A stretch of 64,000 nt of DNA from Novosphingobium guangzhouense (GTDB lineage: Bacteria; Pseudomonadota; Alphaproteobacteria; Sphingomonadales; Sphingomonadaceae). The position numbers were made by a program, and so were the translations under genes. Below are positions 38,409 through 49,025 of this stretch, in pieces. Where the stretch lies: positions 62,001 through 126,000 of the forward strand of contig NZ_LYMM01000001.1 of assembly GCF_002896965.1 (NCBI RefSeq), given 5' to 3'. Numbering within the stretch: position 1 is the stretch's first letter; the number at the start of each line of letters is the position of its first letter. The notes below the pieces were generated by a model. It worked only from the letters and a program-made list of their open reading frames with translations. It had not been told where the DNA came from and ran no database searches.

Positions 38409-41400
38409 TCAGAACTGGTAGCGGGCGCCCACGAACCACTGCGCGCCGGTCTTGGAGTATTCGCGCACCAGATACTGAGTACCGTCGCCGGTGCCGTAGA
38501 TGCGTTCCTTTTCGTTGGTGACGTTGATGCCCTGAATGTTCAGGCTGATCCGCTTTGTCAGGTTGTAGTAGGCCGAGATGTCCACCTGCGTCGGGCCGTA
38601 CTTGCGTTCCTGCACGTGGCCGTTTCCGCCCGGCTGGCTCAGCAGATAGTCGTCGCGCTTGTTGACCGACACGCGAAGGCCAAGGTCACCGGTGTCATAA
38701 TAGGCGGTGAAGTTGTAGGAATTGGGCGACAAGCCCGTGGAATCGCGCGCCGAGACATGGGTGTAGTTGGACGCGATGCCGAAGTACGAAAGCGCACCGG
38801 GAAGGAAGGTGAAGGGCACGTTGAGGGTGGCCTCCAGTCCCTTCACGCTGTTGCCGTTCGATGAATTGACGGTGCTGTAGAAGGTGTACTGCGTCGTCGC
38901 CGGGTCCGCCTGATACGATGCGTCATAGCGCGGGTCGGCATAGATCGCGGCCCAGTATTCCTGCGGGACCGACTGCTGCACTACCGAGGTCGTCAGCGAG
39001 CTGATGATGTTCTTCTTGAACACACCCAGCGAAATCAGGCCGCCCTTGCTGAAGTACCATTCCACGCCAAGGTCGAAGTCGTTCGACAGATAGGGCTTGA
39101 GCGCCGGGTTGCCCAGGTTGCTGACCGTGCGCGTCGAATATTCGAACACGGGCGCGGCGATGTTGAGCGAGGCAAGGCCGGGCCGCGTCATCGAACGGGC
39201 ATAGGCGAAGCGCGCCACAAGATCCGGCGTCACGTTGAGCGCGGCGTTGAACGAAGGCAGGAAGTTGTCGTAGTGCCGCTTCACCTCGACCGGAGAGCCC
39301 GAGATCACCGCACGCGATTCCACGTCGGTGCGCACCCAGCGCAGGCCGCCGTCAAGCCGCAGGGTCATCGCGCCGATGTCGATTTCGCCCATAACTTCGC
39401 CGTAGCCGCCGGTGGTCTTCTCAACCACTTCCCAGCCCGCCGCGACATTGGTGGTATAATTGCCCGAAAGCAGGTCGGAGGCGGCGATGGCGTCGAAGTC
39501 GATCACCGCGAACGTCGGCAGTCCGCCCGAAACCACGCCGCGCCCGAAGTGGCTGATCGGGAAGCTGGTGAGGTAGCCCGCCGGATCGAAGTTCGGCAGA
39601 TCGCCCTGCGCCTCGGAATAGCCGACAAGGCGGCGGTTGTAGGCAAAGCCCGCTTGCGCGGTGAAGCGGCCCTTGGTGAAGGTGGCGTTGGCCTTGGTCG
39701 TGAAGTTGTCCTTCACAACGTTGTTGATGCGGTTCGACGGGGTCGTCGCGCTGATGAAGTTGGTCGGATCGTTGGGATCGTAATCGCCGTAATCGACGGT
39801 CGCCACGTCCTTGCTGCCCGAATAGTCATAAGCGTAATAATGCGGGACAGAGCGGGCATAGAAGCGCAGTTCGGTGCGGTCCGCCGTGTCGCGCGCCTTA
39901 CCGATCATCGCGTCGATCTTGAGGTTGCTCGTCACCTCGTAGTCGCCCGAGAACACGAACTGGCGGAACTTCGACGTCGAGGTCTGGTGGCGGCTTTCGT
40001 ACCACGAAGTCACATCATCGAAGGCGGCGGCGACAAGCTGCTTGCCATCGGGCGCGACGGTGAATGACAGCGGCGTCTGGCCCACGAAGTTGCCCGGCTC
40101 GCCATGGGTCAGCAGCCATTCCATCGAGTTGTAGTTGTACCGCTCGTTATCCAGCTGCGAATAGAGCGCGTCGAAGCTGAGCGTCAGCCCGTCGATCGGC
40201 TTGGCCTGGATCGATCCGGTCAGGCCAAGGCGTTTCTGGTCGTTCCCGAAGAAGTCCGCGCGCGGCAGGCGCGGCGCCCACAGGCAATCGAGGCTGTCCG
40301 CCGCGCCGCAATCCTCGGGCGTGCCGGTGACGGTGGGGTTGCTGTCTGCCCAGCTATCGCCGTTCACGTAAGGAGAGGTCCAGCGCACGCTGGAGAAGCC
40401 CTCCTGATAGACCGTGCGCTCCGAATAAGCAGCGGAAAGCAGGAAGCCGATGCGGTCGTCCGCGAAAGTGTCCGACACCATCACGGTGGCGCGCGGATCG
40501 ACCTTGCGGGTCATCGCGTTATAGCCGCCCTGCGCCGAGCCGACGACGTGGAATCCCTTGAAATCGAACGGCTTGGCCGAATAAAGGTCAACCGTACCGG
40601 CAATGCCGCCTTCCTCGATCGAGGCGCGCTGGGTCTTCTGCACGTCGATGCGGTTGAACAGTTCGGATGCGAAGACGTGAAAGTCGAAGGCGCGGCCCGC
40701 GTTGATGGTGAAGCCGCCGGAATCAAGGCCGTCGCTGCTGGCAGGTACTTCCATCCCGTTCAGCGTCGTGCGGGTGAAATCGGGCGAGAAACCGCGCAGG
40801 GTGATGTTGCGACCTTCGCCGCCCTCGCGCGAAATCGCGACGCCGGGCAGGCGCTGGATCGATTCCGACAGATTGAGGTCGGGCATCTTGGCCATGTCTT
40901 CGGCCATGATGCTCTCGGTCAGGTTGACGGCGCGGCGCTTCAGATCCTGCGCCTTGGCAAGACTGCCGCGAAAGCCGGTGACAAGGATTTCGGAATTCGC
41001 CACCGGCTCCTCATCCGCCGCCGCGACTTCGGCGGCCGGGGATGCTGCCTGTGCGGAGGCGACAGGGATCGTCACGGCGGGAGCTGCGCTGAGGCTGGTC
41101 GGCGTGAGAGTGCGGGGCGACATCGGTGGCGTGGCGCGAGCCACGATCGCGTAGGAACCCGGCCCGGTGCGGCGGGCGGCAAGGCCGGTTCCGGCCAGCA
41201 GGCGGCCCAGCGCTTCATCCACGCTCATCTCTCCGCGCACGGCATTGGTGCGGATGGCGTGCGTCAGGCGGCGTGCGGCGATGATCTGGATATCGCCCTG
41301 CCGTCCGAGCTGGCTGATCGCGGTTTCGGCAGGCTGCGCCTCGATCGCGAACTGTCGCGTCTGCGCAGCGGCCTGAACCGGCGATGCCACCATGCACATG

Positions 41401-41447
41401 ATCGCAGAAGATGCGAACAAGGCGCTCCGAATGTCCGAAGTATTCAT
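38409..41447 (-). CDS. TonB-dependent receptor with STN signalling domain (about 1012 aa)
   Basis: A signal peptide (MNTSDIRSALFASSAIMCMV) precedes an STN domain (about residues 32-105; AIEAQPAETAISQLGRQG, GEMSVDEALGRLLAGTGL), the mark of transducing receptors that signal to FecR. The linker is followed by a TonB box (SEILVTGFRGSLAKAQDLKR) and a plug typical of the Xanthomonas/Caulobacter carbohydrate-receptor group (DLNLSESIQRLPGVAISREG; NITLRGFSPDFTRTTLNGME). The barrel ends ...AQWFVGARYQF. The FecR and sigma genes lie directly upstream and pectin enzymes downstream, so an oligogalacturonide-type ligand is a reasonable guess. Confidence 0.94.
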   Translation of the reverse strand: MNTSDIRSALFASSAIMCMVASPVQAAAQTRQFAIEAQPAETAISQLGRQGDIQIIAARRLTHAIRTNAVRGEMSVDEALGRLLAGTGLAARRTGPGSYAIVARATPPMSPRTLTPTSLSAAPAVTIPVASAQAASPAAEVAAADEEPVANSEILVTGFRGSLAKAQDLKRRAVNLTESIMAEDMAKMPDLNLSESIQRLPGVAISREGGEGRNITLRGFSPDFTRTTLNGMEVPASSDGLDSGGFTINAGRAFDFHVFASELFNRIDVQKTQRASIEEGGIAGTVDLYSAKPFDFKGFHVVGSAQGGYNAMTRKVDPRATVMVSDTFADDRIGFLLSAAYSERTVYQEGFSSVRWTSPYVNGDSWADSNPTVTGTPEDCGAADSLDCLWAPRLPRADFFGNDQKRLGLTGSIQAKPIDGLTLSFDALYSQLDNERYNYNSMEWLLTHGEPGNFVGQTPLSFTVAPDGKQLVAAAFDDVTSWYESRHQTSTSKFRQFVFSGDYEVTSNLKIDAMIGKARDTADRTELRFYARSVPHYYAYDYSGSKDVATVDYGDYDPNDPTNFISATTPSNRINNVVKDNFTTKANATFTKGRFTAQAGFAYNRRLVGYSEAQGDLPNFDPAGYLTSFPISHFGRGVVSGGLPTFAVIDFDAIAASDLLSGNYTTNVAAGWEVVEKTTGGYGEVMGEIDIGAMTLRLDGGLRWVRTDVESRAVISGSPVEVKRHYDNFLPSFNAALNVTPDLVARFAYARSMTRPGLASLNIAAPVFEYSTRTVSNLGNPALKPYLSNDFDLGVEWYFSKGGLISLGVFKKNIISSLTTSVVQQSVPQEYWAAIYADPRYDASYQADPATTQYTFYSTVNSSNGNSVKGLEATLNVPFTFLPGALSYFGIASNYTHVSARDSTGLSPNSYNFTAYYDTGDLGLRVSVNKRDDYLLSQPGGNGHVQERKYGPTQVDISAYYNLTKRISLNIQGINVTNEKERIYGTGDGTQYLVREYSKTGAQWFVGARYQF

Positions 41448-41546
41448 TATCCCTCCCAATGTCCCGATCCGTCAGGTTTCTTTTCACCTGTGCCCTTTAA
41501 GAGTCTGCGGAGCGGATATTCCTTCTCGTCATCTCGAAAATTTTTG

Positions 41547-42515
41547 TCATTCGATCCGAATGAGGTTCGGATTGCTGGTGTCCAGAGACACCCCCAGACT
41601 GGCCTTCACCGCTTCGGCAAAGCCTTCAGGGTCGTTGACCCGGAACAGGCCGTCGAACTCCTCACGCGCGATGCGGGGATCGGCGATGATGATCTGGCGC
41701 TGGTTATAGCGGTTGAATTCGTCCGCCGCGTCGTAGAGTGTGCGGCCGTTGAGGTCGATCATGCCGCCGCGCCAGGCCAGCGCCCGGTCGACGGAAGAGG
41801 ATATGCCGGTTTCGTAATCGATCACGGCATGGGCGCTCAGCATCGCGCGGTCCCCGGCTTCCAGTTTCATGCGCAGGTTCTGGTCGCCATCGGCCCACGT
41901 CTCCACGATGCCTTCGGTGACAAGGATCTCCACCCCCGTTTCGCGGCGCCTTACCGAGAAGGCGGTGCCCACCGCGCGCACGCGCACGTTTCCGGCGGCG
42001 ACCACGAAGGGACGTTTGGCGTCCTTGGCAACCTCGAACCATGCTTCGCCCTGCGCCAGTTGCACTTCGCGCGTTCTGGCGGCCATGGTGACGGTCAGTT
42101 CGCTGCCCGAATTCATCGTCATCACCGAACCGTCGGGCAGTGGCAGACGGCGGATTTCACCAAGTCTTGTGGCGTAGGCCGCCGGGGTCTGGCTCCAGCG
42201 CAGGCCGACGAAGGCCAGCGCGGCCGATGCCGCCATTCCCGCCAGCACGCCGCGACGGCCCCAGCCCGTGGACGCGGGTTCCGCCTCTTCTTCGACGGCC
42301 GTTACAGGTGGCGCGACAGGTGCCGCAGCCTCCGCTTCGGGCGTCAGCGCCAGCCATTGCGCCTGCACCTGCAGCAGCAGGCCCTGTCGCAGCGGGTCTG
42401 CGGCCAGCCATGCCTGAAGTTCGGCTTCGTCCGCCCCGGTCCAGTCGTCCGCGTCCATCCGCGCCACGAAGCGGGCGGCGTCATCGCGCGCCTGATCGTC
42501 TATGCGCGTCACCAT
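41547..42515 (-). CDS. FecR-family anti-sigma regulator
   Basis: This 322-residue protein has an N-terminal DUF4880/FecR-N region (DDAARFVARMDADDWTGADE; LQAWLAADPLRQGLLLQVQ) that contacts the sigma factor. One membrane segment (GVLAGMAASAALAFVGL, about residues 87-103) precedes a periplasmic FecR domain (LPLPDGSVMTMNSGSELTV) and a C-terminal STN-like region (FDGLFRVNDPEGFAEAVKAS). It relays ligand binding at the STN receptor to the ECF sigma factor. Its start overlaps the sigma gene's stop by 7 bp. Confidence 0.93.
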   Translation of the reverse strand: MVTRIDDQARDDAARFVARMDADDWTGADEAELQAWLAADPLRQGLLLQVQAQWLALTPEAEAAAPVAPPVTAVEEEAEPASTGWGRRGVLAGMAASAALAFVGLRWSQTPAAYATRLGEIRRLPLPDGSVMTMNSGSELTVTMAARTREVQLAQGEAWFEVAKDAKRPFVVAAGNVRVRAVGTAFSVRRRETGVEILVTEGIVETWADGDQNLRMKLEAGDRAMLSAHAVIDYETGISSSVDRALAWRGGMIDLNGRTLYDAADEFNRYNQRQIIIADPRIAREEFDGLFRVNDPEGFAEAVKASLGVSLDTSNPNLIRIE

Positions 42516-43114
42516 GACCGGGCTTCCCGCAGATCAGCGCCCAGCATCCGGTTTTCGCTTTGCGCTTCGGCCTGTGACCATGCATCGCGGATGGCGCGCA
42601 CGCCGGTCCAGACCTGCTTTTCGACCGCCTTTTCGGTCATGCCGAGGTGGACGGCGATTTCCTTCTGCGACCAACCTTCGATCTTGCGCAGTTCCACCAC
42701 GCGGCGGCAGCGTTCGGGCAGGCGGCCGATGATCGCCAGCACGCGTTCGTAGCTGATCCGGCTTGCCGCCTGTTCTTCGGGAGAGGGGGTTTCGTCCTGC
42801 CAGGTTTCGATCTCGCTGACCGCTTCCAGCACCACCACCTGCTGACGCTTGAGACGGCGCAGCAGGAGGTTGCGGGTAATCGAGAACATGTAGGCCAGCG
42901 GCCGGTCGATGTGGTCGACCGAGGGCAGCATCGCGATCCGGCAATAGGCTTCCTGCATCACCTCGTCCACGTCCTCCGGCGAGAGGCGCGAGCGGGCCAG
43001 CCAGCGACGGACCCGCGCCTCATGCGGCACGATCTCGCGCGCGACCCAAAGGGCCGTGCGGCGTCGCCGTGCAAATTCCTGGTCAGCCTCCCCTGGCGTG
43101 GCACCCTCCCTCAA
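42509..43114 (-). CDS. ECF-type RNA polymerase sigma factor (FecI-like)
   Basis: The protein has region 2 (VDEVMQEAYCRIAMLPSVDH; RPLAYMFSITRNLLLRRLK) and region 4 (IIGRLPERCRRVVELRKIEG; WSQKEIAVHLGMTEKAVEKQ). It should direct transcription of the downstream receptor when released by FecR. No ATG lies in frame near the expected N-terminus. A TTG at 43114 gives 201 residues and keeps the conserved WVAREIVPHEARVRRWL start; a GTG at 43030 would give 173. The longer open frame to 43465 runs antisense-like through hutD and is not real. Confidence 0.85.
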   Translation of the reverse strand: MREGATPGEADQEFARRRRTALWVAREIVPHEARVRRWLARSRLSPEDVDEVMQEAYCRIAMLPSVDHIDRPLAYMFSITRNLLLRRLKRQQVVVLEAVSEIETWQDETPSPEEQAASRISYERVLAIIGRLPERCRRVVELRKIEGWSQKEIAVHLGMTEKAVEKQVWTGVRAIRDAWSQAEAQSENRMLGADLREARSW

Positions 43115-43150
43115 GGCGTTCGGATTTCCCGTTTGCCATGAAAGAGACCC

Positions 43151-43174
43151 GGCGCGGAAAATTCCTTCCGCGCC
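43151..43174 (-). terminator. hairpin after hutD
   Basis: GGCGCGGAA (43151-43159) pairs with TTCCGCGCC (43166-43174) over a 6-base loop, 13 bp past the hutD stop and before the sigma gene. It is the probable end of the hut operon. The T-run is weak on the minus strand (CTCTTTC). Confidence 0.5.
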
Positions 43175-43187
43175 AGTGCAGATTTTT

Positions 43188-43711
43188 TTAGGAGAGGAAG
43201 CGGACCAGCAATCCGGAGCCGGAAGTGGTGACGGGGCCGTCGATCCGCGCGCAGTCCAGATAGCCGAGATCGGCACCGCCAAGCGCCTGCGGTTCGAGGG
43301 CGAGGAGGAAGGTCGAACCGTTCGCGCCAAGCACTTCGCCGGGGCCGAGGCGCTGCATCTCGCAAGTGAAGGCGCCGCGCCTGACCATGGCGTTAAGGTC
43401 CAGCACCGGCCCGCCCGGCAAGACGCCCTCGACGCTCGCACCGCCGTCGAACGGGAAGGGGGCACTGGCAGGATCGAGCATTGCGCCGACAGCGCCGGTC
43501 AGGTGCAGGGTGCCTTCCAGCACCGCCAGTGTCCGGTCCACGCCCGCGAACACGGAGAACGGACCTGCCGCCTCGACCCTTGCCATACTGAGGCGCCAGA
43601 GGAAGTCGTCCATCCCCGCGCCGGGCGGGAAGACGGCGATTTCGCGCGTCGTCCCGCCGCCGTTCTTCCACGGCTTTTCCGGGCAGTCTCCTGCCCGGAT
43701 TACCGTTACGC

Positions 43712-43715
<4 letters not shown>
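43188..43715 (-). CDS. hutD: HutD family protein
   Basis: This 175-residue cupin-like protein has the HutD signature [19 protein letters not shown] near the N-terminus, then [20 protein letters not shown] and [11 protein letters not shown]. HutD is not an enzyme of the pathway; work in Pseudomonas suggests it limits hut expression, possibly by binding a pathway intermediate. The start overlaps the hutU stop by 4 bp, and it is the last gene of hutIHGUD. Confidence 0.93.
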
Positions 43716-45379
<1,664 letters not shown>

Positions 45380-45380
45380 G

Positions 45381-46193
45381 TCAGGATTCCTGAAGGGCAA
45401 AGGCGCGGGCGGCCTTCATGATCTGGGAAAGGGTTTGCGTGATCGCGGCGGCACGGGCCGGATCGAAGGCGGGGGGCCAGTTGGCTTCGGTGGGCACATC
45501 GGGTTCGTCCATGTAGCCCCGGATGGCGAGTTCTATCTGGATGGCGTGGACGCCCTTGTCGGGCTCTCCGTAATGACGCGTGGTCCAGCCACCCCGGAAC
45601 CGGCCGTCAAGCACGTGGCTTTCGCCCGAAGCCGCACAGATAGCCTGCACGGCGCTTGCAAGGCCAGGATCGCAGGTCTGTCCGCCGTTGGTGCCGATGT
45701 TGAACTGCGACAGTTCGCCGTCGAACAGGCGCGGCACGTTGCTGCGGATCGAGTGCGCGTCATAGAGCACCACCCGGCCGTGCACCGCGCGCAGCCGCTC
45801 GATCTGGGCCTGCAGCGCGGCATGGTAAGGATCGAACCACAATGCGCGGCGACGGGCGATCTCGGCCTCGTCAGGCGCATCCCCGGCATAAAGCGGCTCG
45901 CCGTCGAAGGTCGTCGTCGGGCACAGTTCCGTCGTCGCCTGCCCCGGATAGAGCGAGGCGCCCGAAGGATCGCGGTTGAGGTCGATCACGCTGCGCGAGA
46001 TGCGTGTGCTGATCAGCGTTGCGCCCATGTCGGCAGCGAAGGCGTAGAGTTTGTCCACCCACCAGTCGGCATCGCGCCGCGCCAGCCACTCGGACGTGAA
46101 GAGGTGTCCCACATCGGCCAGATCGGTGCCCACGTGGGGAAAGGCGACGACCAGCGGCGCGTCGCCTTCGATGACATTCAGCCAGTCGCTCAC
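45381..46193 (-). CDS. hutG: N-formylglutamate deformylase
   Basis: This 270-residue enzyme hydrolyses N-formylglutamate to glutamate and formate, the last step of the five-step hut route. Family segments are [68 protein letters not shown] and [20 protein letters not shown]. The start overlaps the hutH stop by 4 bp. With hutF present, histidine is degraded through formimino- and formylglutamate. Confidence 0.95.
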   Translation of the reverse strand: MSDWLNVIEGDAPLVVAFPHVGTDLADVGHLFTSEWLARRDADWWVDKLYAFAADMGATLISTRISRSVIDLNRDPSGASLYPGQATTELCPTTTFDGEPLYAGDAPDEAEIARRRALWFDPYHAALQAQIERLRAVHGRVVLYDAHSIRSNVPRLFDGELSQFNIGTNGGQTCDPGLASAVQAICAASGESHVLDGRFRGGWTTRHYGEPDKGVHAIQIELAIRGYMDEPDVPTEANWPPAFDPARAAAITQTLSQIMKAARAFALQES

Positions 46194-47719
46194 GCTACAC
46201 CGGGAAGGCTGTCACCCGCCGATGCGAGCAGCGCGCCCGAACGGATGAGCAGGTTCGCGGCCTCCATGTCCGGGTGGAAATGGCGGTCGTCTTCCAGCGA
46301 AGGCACCTGTTCGCGCAACGTCGCGCGGGCGGCCTCAAGCGCGTCGCTGGATGCGAGCGGAGCGTGGAAATCCACGCCTTGCGCTGCGGCCAGCAGTTCG
46401 ATGCCCAGCACGGCGGTGGCGTTCTGTGCCATGTCCAGCAACCGGCGCGCGCCGTGAGCGGCCATCGAGACGTGGTCTTCCTGATTGGCCGAGGTCGGGA
46501 TGGAATCCACGCTGGCCGGATAGGCGCGCTGCTTGTTTTCGCTGACCAGCGCGGCGGCGGTCACCTGCGGGATCATGAAGCCCGAATTGAGGCCGGGGCG
46601 CGGGGTCAGGAAGGCGGGCAGGCCGGACAGCGCCGGGTCCACCAGCATGGCGATGCGGCGTTCCGCGATGGAGCCGATCTCGCAGATGGCCATGGCGATC
46701 ATGTCGGCGGCGAAGGCGACGGGCTCTGCGTGGAAGTTGCCACCTGAAAGCGCCTCGTCCGTCTCCGGGAAGATCAGCGGGTTGTCGGAGACGCCGTTGG
46801 CCTCGATCTCCAGCGTGGTCGCGGCCTGACGCAGAATGTCGAGCGCGGCGCCCATGACCTGCGGCTGACAGCGCAGGCAGTAGGGGTCCTGCACGCGCGC
46901 GTCGTTCTCCAGATGGCTGGCGCGGATGGCGCTGCCGGTCATCAACCCGCGCAGGGCATCGGCAACCTCGATCTGGCCGCGATGACGGCGCAGGGTGTGG
47001 ATGCGCGGATCGAACGGCGTGTCGGACCCCTTGGCCGCCTCGGTCGACAGTGCGCCGGTGACAAGGGCGGAACGGAACAGCAGTTCGGCCTCGAACAGCC
47101 CGGCCAGCGCATTGGCGGTGGAGAACTGGGTGCCGTTAAGCAGCGCCAGCCCTTCCTTGGGGCCCAGTTCGGTGGGTTCAAGCCCCGCCTTGCCCAGCGC
47201 CTCGGCGGCGGGCAGGCGCTCGTCCCGATAGAAGATTTCGCCCACGCCGATCATCGTTGCGGCCATGTGGGACAGCGGGGCAAGATCGCCGCTGGCGCCG
47301 ACCGAGCCCTGGCTGGGCACCACGGGCGTCAGGCCCTTGACCAGCATCGCTTCCAGCAGCGCCACCGTCTCGGGCCTCACGCCCGAGGCGCCCTGTGCCA
47401 GACTGGCCAGCTTCAGCGCCATCATCAGGCGGATCACCGGCACCGGCGAAGGCGCGCCCGTGCCCGCCGCGTGGCTCAGCACGATGTTACGCTGGAGCGT
47501 GGCGAGATCCTCGTCTCCGATGCGCACGCTGGCCAGCTTGCCGAAGCCGGTGTTGATGCCATAAACCGGCGCGCCCTTGGCCAGAATGCGCGATACGGCG
47601 GCGGCGCTTTGTGCCACGCGGGGGGCGCAGGCCGGGTCGAGCGAAACGGCAGCGCCGCGATAGATCGCGCGCCAGTCCGCCAGCGGGACGTTACCGGGGG
47701 TGAGCGTAACGGGATTCAT
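46190..47719 (-). CDS. hutH: histidine ammonia-lyase
   Basis: This 509-residue enzyme deaminates histidine to urocanate. The autocatalytic MIO cofactor is formed from Ala-Ser-Gly in [18 protein letters not shown] (about residues 140-145). Other blocks are [50 protein letters not shown] and [17 protein letters not shown]. The frame is open to 47890, but the ATG at 47719 begins [13 protein letters not shown] and overlaps the hutI stop by 4 bp. Confidence 0.97.
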   Translation of the reverse strand: MNPVTLTPGNVPLADWRAIYRGAAVSLDPACAPRVAQSAAAVSRILAKGAPVYGINTGFGKLASVRIGDEDLATLQRNIVLSHAAGTGAPSPVPVIRLMMALKLASLAQGASGVRPETVALLEAMLVKGLTPVVPSQGSVGASGDLAPLSHMAATMIGVGEIFYRDERLPAAEALGKAGLEPTELGPKEGLALLNGTQFSTANALAGLFEAELLFRSALVTGALSTEAAKGSDTPFDPRIHTLRRHRGQIEVADALRGLMTGSAIRASHLENDARVQDPYCLRCQPQVMGAALDILRQAATTLEIEANGVSDNPLIFPETDEALSGGNFHAEPVAFAADMIAMAICEIGSIAERRIAMLVDPALSGLPAFLTPRPGLNSGFMIPQVTAAALVSENKQRAYPASVDSIPTSANQEDHVSMAAHGARRLLDMAQNATAVLGIELLAAAQGVDFHAPLASSDALEAARATLREQVPSLEDDRHFHPDMEAANLLIRSGALLASAGDSLPGVA

Positions 47720-48936
47720 TGACCACTCCAGATGCGGGCATGGAGCGGATTGAACCCCATGCGATAAATCAGTTCGGCAGGACGTTCGACGTCCCAGATG
47801 GCAAGGTCGCAGCGCTTGCCCGCCTCCAGCGTGCCGCGGTCGGACAGGCCGAGGGCGCGCGCGGCATTGCGGGTGACACCGGCAAGGCATTCGCCAACGG
47901 TCAGGCGGAACAGCGTCGCGCCCATGTTCATCGTCAGCAGCAGCGAGGTGAGCGGCGAGGTGCCGGGGTTGCAGTCTGTCGCCAGCGCGATTCTAACCCC
48001 GGCAGCGCGCAAGGCCGCGACCGGCGGCAGTTTGGTTTCGCGCACGAAGTAATATGCCCCCGGCAGCAGCGTGGCGACGGTACCCGATGCGGCCATGGCG
48101 GCGATGCCAGCTTCGTCCAGATGTTCGAGGTGATCCGCCGACAGCGCACCGTGACGGGCGGCCAGCGCCGCGCCGTGAAGGTTGGAGAGCTGTTCGGCAT
48201 GAAGCTTCACCGGCAAGCCATGGCGCGCGGCAGCGGCGAACATCCGCTCCGTCTGCTCGACGCTGAAGCCGATGCCCTCGCAGAAGGCGTCCACCGCATC
48301 GGCAAGGCCCAGCGCGGCGACTTGCGGCAGCACTTCGTCGCACAGGAGGGCAATGTAGCCGTCCGCATCCTCGGCATATTCCGGCGGCAGGGCGTGCGCG
48401 CCAAGGAAGGTCGTGGCGATGGAAACCGCGCGCTCCGTGCCCAGGCGGCGGGCGGCGCGCAGCATGCGGATTTCGGTTGCGGCATCAAGACCGTAGCCGG
48501 ACTTGACCTCCACCGTCGTCGCGCCTTCCGCGATCAGTGCATCGAGGCGGGGGAGCGCCGTTGCGACAAGATCGTCCTCGCTGGCAGCGCGGGTGGCGCG
48601 CATGGTGGAGACGATGCCGCCGCCGCTGCGGGCGATCTCTTCGTAGGAGGCACCGTCAAGGCGCATCTCGAACTCCGCCGCGCGGTCGCCGCCGTGGATC
48701 AGGTGGGTGTGGCAGTCGATCAGACCGGGCGTGATCCACCGCCCTTCGCAGTCGATTACCTGCTTCGCGTCGAGCGCAGGAGCGTTGGCGGAAGGCCCGG
48801 CGTAGACGATCACGCCGTCCTTTGCCGCAATCACGCCATGGTCGAGGGCGCCGATGCCGTTGCCTGCCCCGTCGCCTGCCCCGTCGCCTGCCATCGTCGC
48901 AAGTCGCGCGCCTTTCCAGACGGTGTCGTACAGCAT
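47716..48936 (-). CDS. hutI: imidazolonepropionase
   Basis: This 406-residue amidohydrolase opens the imidazolone ring to formiminoglutamate. The metal ligands are in [18 protein letters not shown], with [20 protein letters not shown] and [17 protein letters not shown] further on. The ATG at 48936 has GAGG upstream; an ATG at 48966 is also possible. The N-terminus has a short 12-bp repeat coding Gly-Asp-Gly-Ala units. It is the first gene of the minus-strand hut operon. Confidence 0.96.
   Translation of the reverse strand: MLYDTVWKGARLATMAGDGAGDGAGNGIGALDHGVIAAKDGVIVYAGPSANAPALDAKQVIDCEGRWITPGLIDCHTHLIHGGDRAAEFEMRLDGASYEEIARSGGGIVSTMRATRAASEDDLVATALPRLDALIAEGATTVEVKSGYGLDAATEIRMLRAARRLGTERAVSIATTFLGAHALPPEYAEDADGYIALLCDEVLPQVAALGLADAVDAFCEGIGFSVEQTERMFAAAARHGLPVKLHAEQLSNLHGAALAARHGALSADHLEHLDEAGIAAMAASGTVATLLPGAYYFVRETKLPPVAALRAAGVRIALATDCNPGTSPLTSLLLTMNMGATLFRLTVGECLAGVTRNAARALGLSDRGTLEAGKRCDLAIWDVERPAELIYRMGFNPLHARIWSGQ
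48862..48892 (-). repeat. 12-bp tandem repeat in the hutI 5' region
   Basis: GCCTGCCCCGTC occurs at 48862-48873 and 48874-48885 with a partial third copy (48886-48892). It codes a Gly-Asp-Gly-Ala repeat in a surface-loop-like segment near the N-terminus of HutI. Confidence 0.85.
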
Positions 48937-48990
48937 GATTCCGTGGCCCTCGTTTGCCTCGCCCATTGTGATTGCACCGTTCAAAATTAA

Positions 48991-49000
48991 TGTATAGACA
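48991..49000. promoter_or_regulatory. HutC-type operator between hutI and hutF
   Basis: TGTATAGACA differs by one base from the palindromic HutC-type box TGTATATACA and keeps the GT-N6-AC spacing of GntR/HutC sites. It lies 26 bp before hutF and 55 bp before hutI, so HutC bound here could repress both divergent units until urocanate accumulates. Confidence 0.65.
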
Positions 49001-49025
49001 AAAAATCGAAGCAAGGAGCAGATTC

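Noticed and set aside
40104..42752. 882-residue open frame on the plus strand
   Set aside because: It is antisense to the STN receptor, FecR and sigma genes, has Arg/Gly/His-rich low-similarity composition and no recognisable domain; long antisense frames are expected opposite GC-rich genes.
43115..43465. N-terminal extension of the sigma factor to a start at 43465
   Set aside because: It would overlap most of hutD on the same strand in another frame, and the added residues look non-coding.
47719..48990. 423-residue open frame on the plus strand opposite hutI
   Set aside because: hutI is unambiguous on the minus strand with catalytic motifs and operon overlaps.
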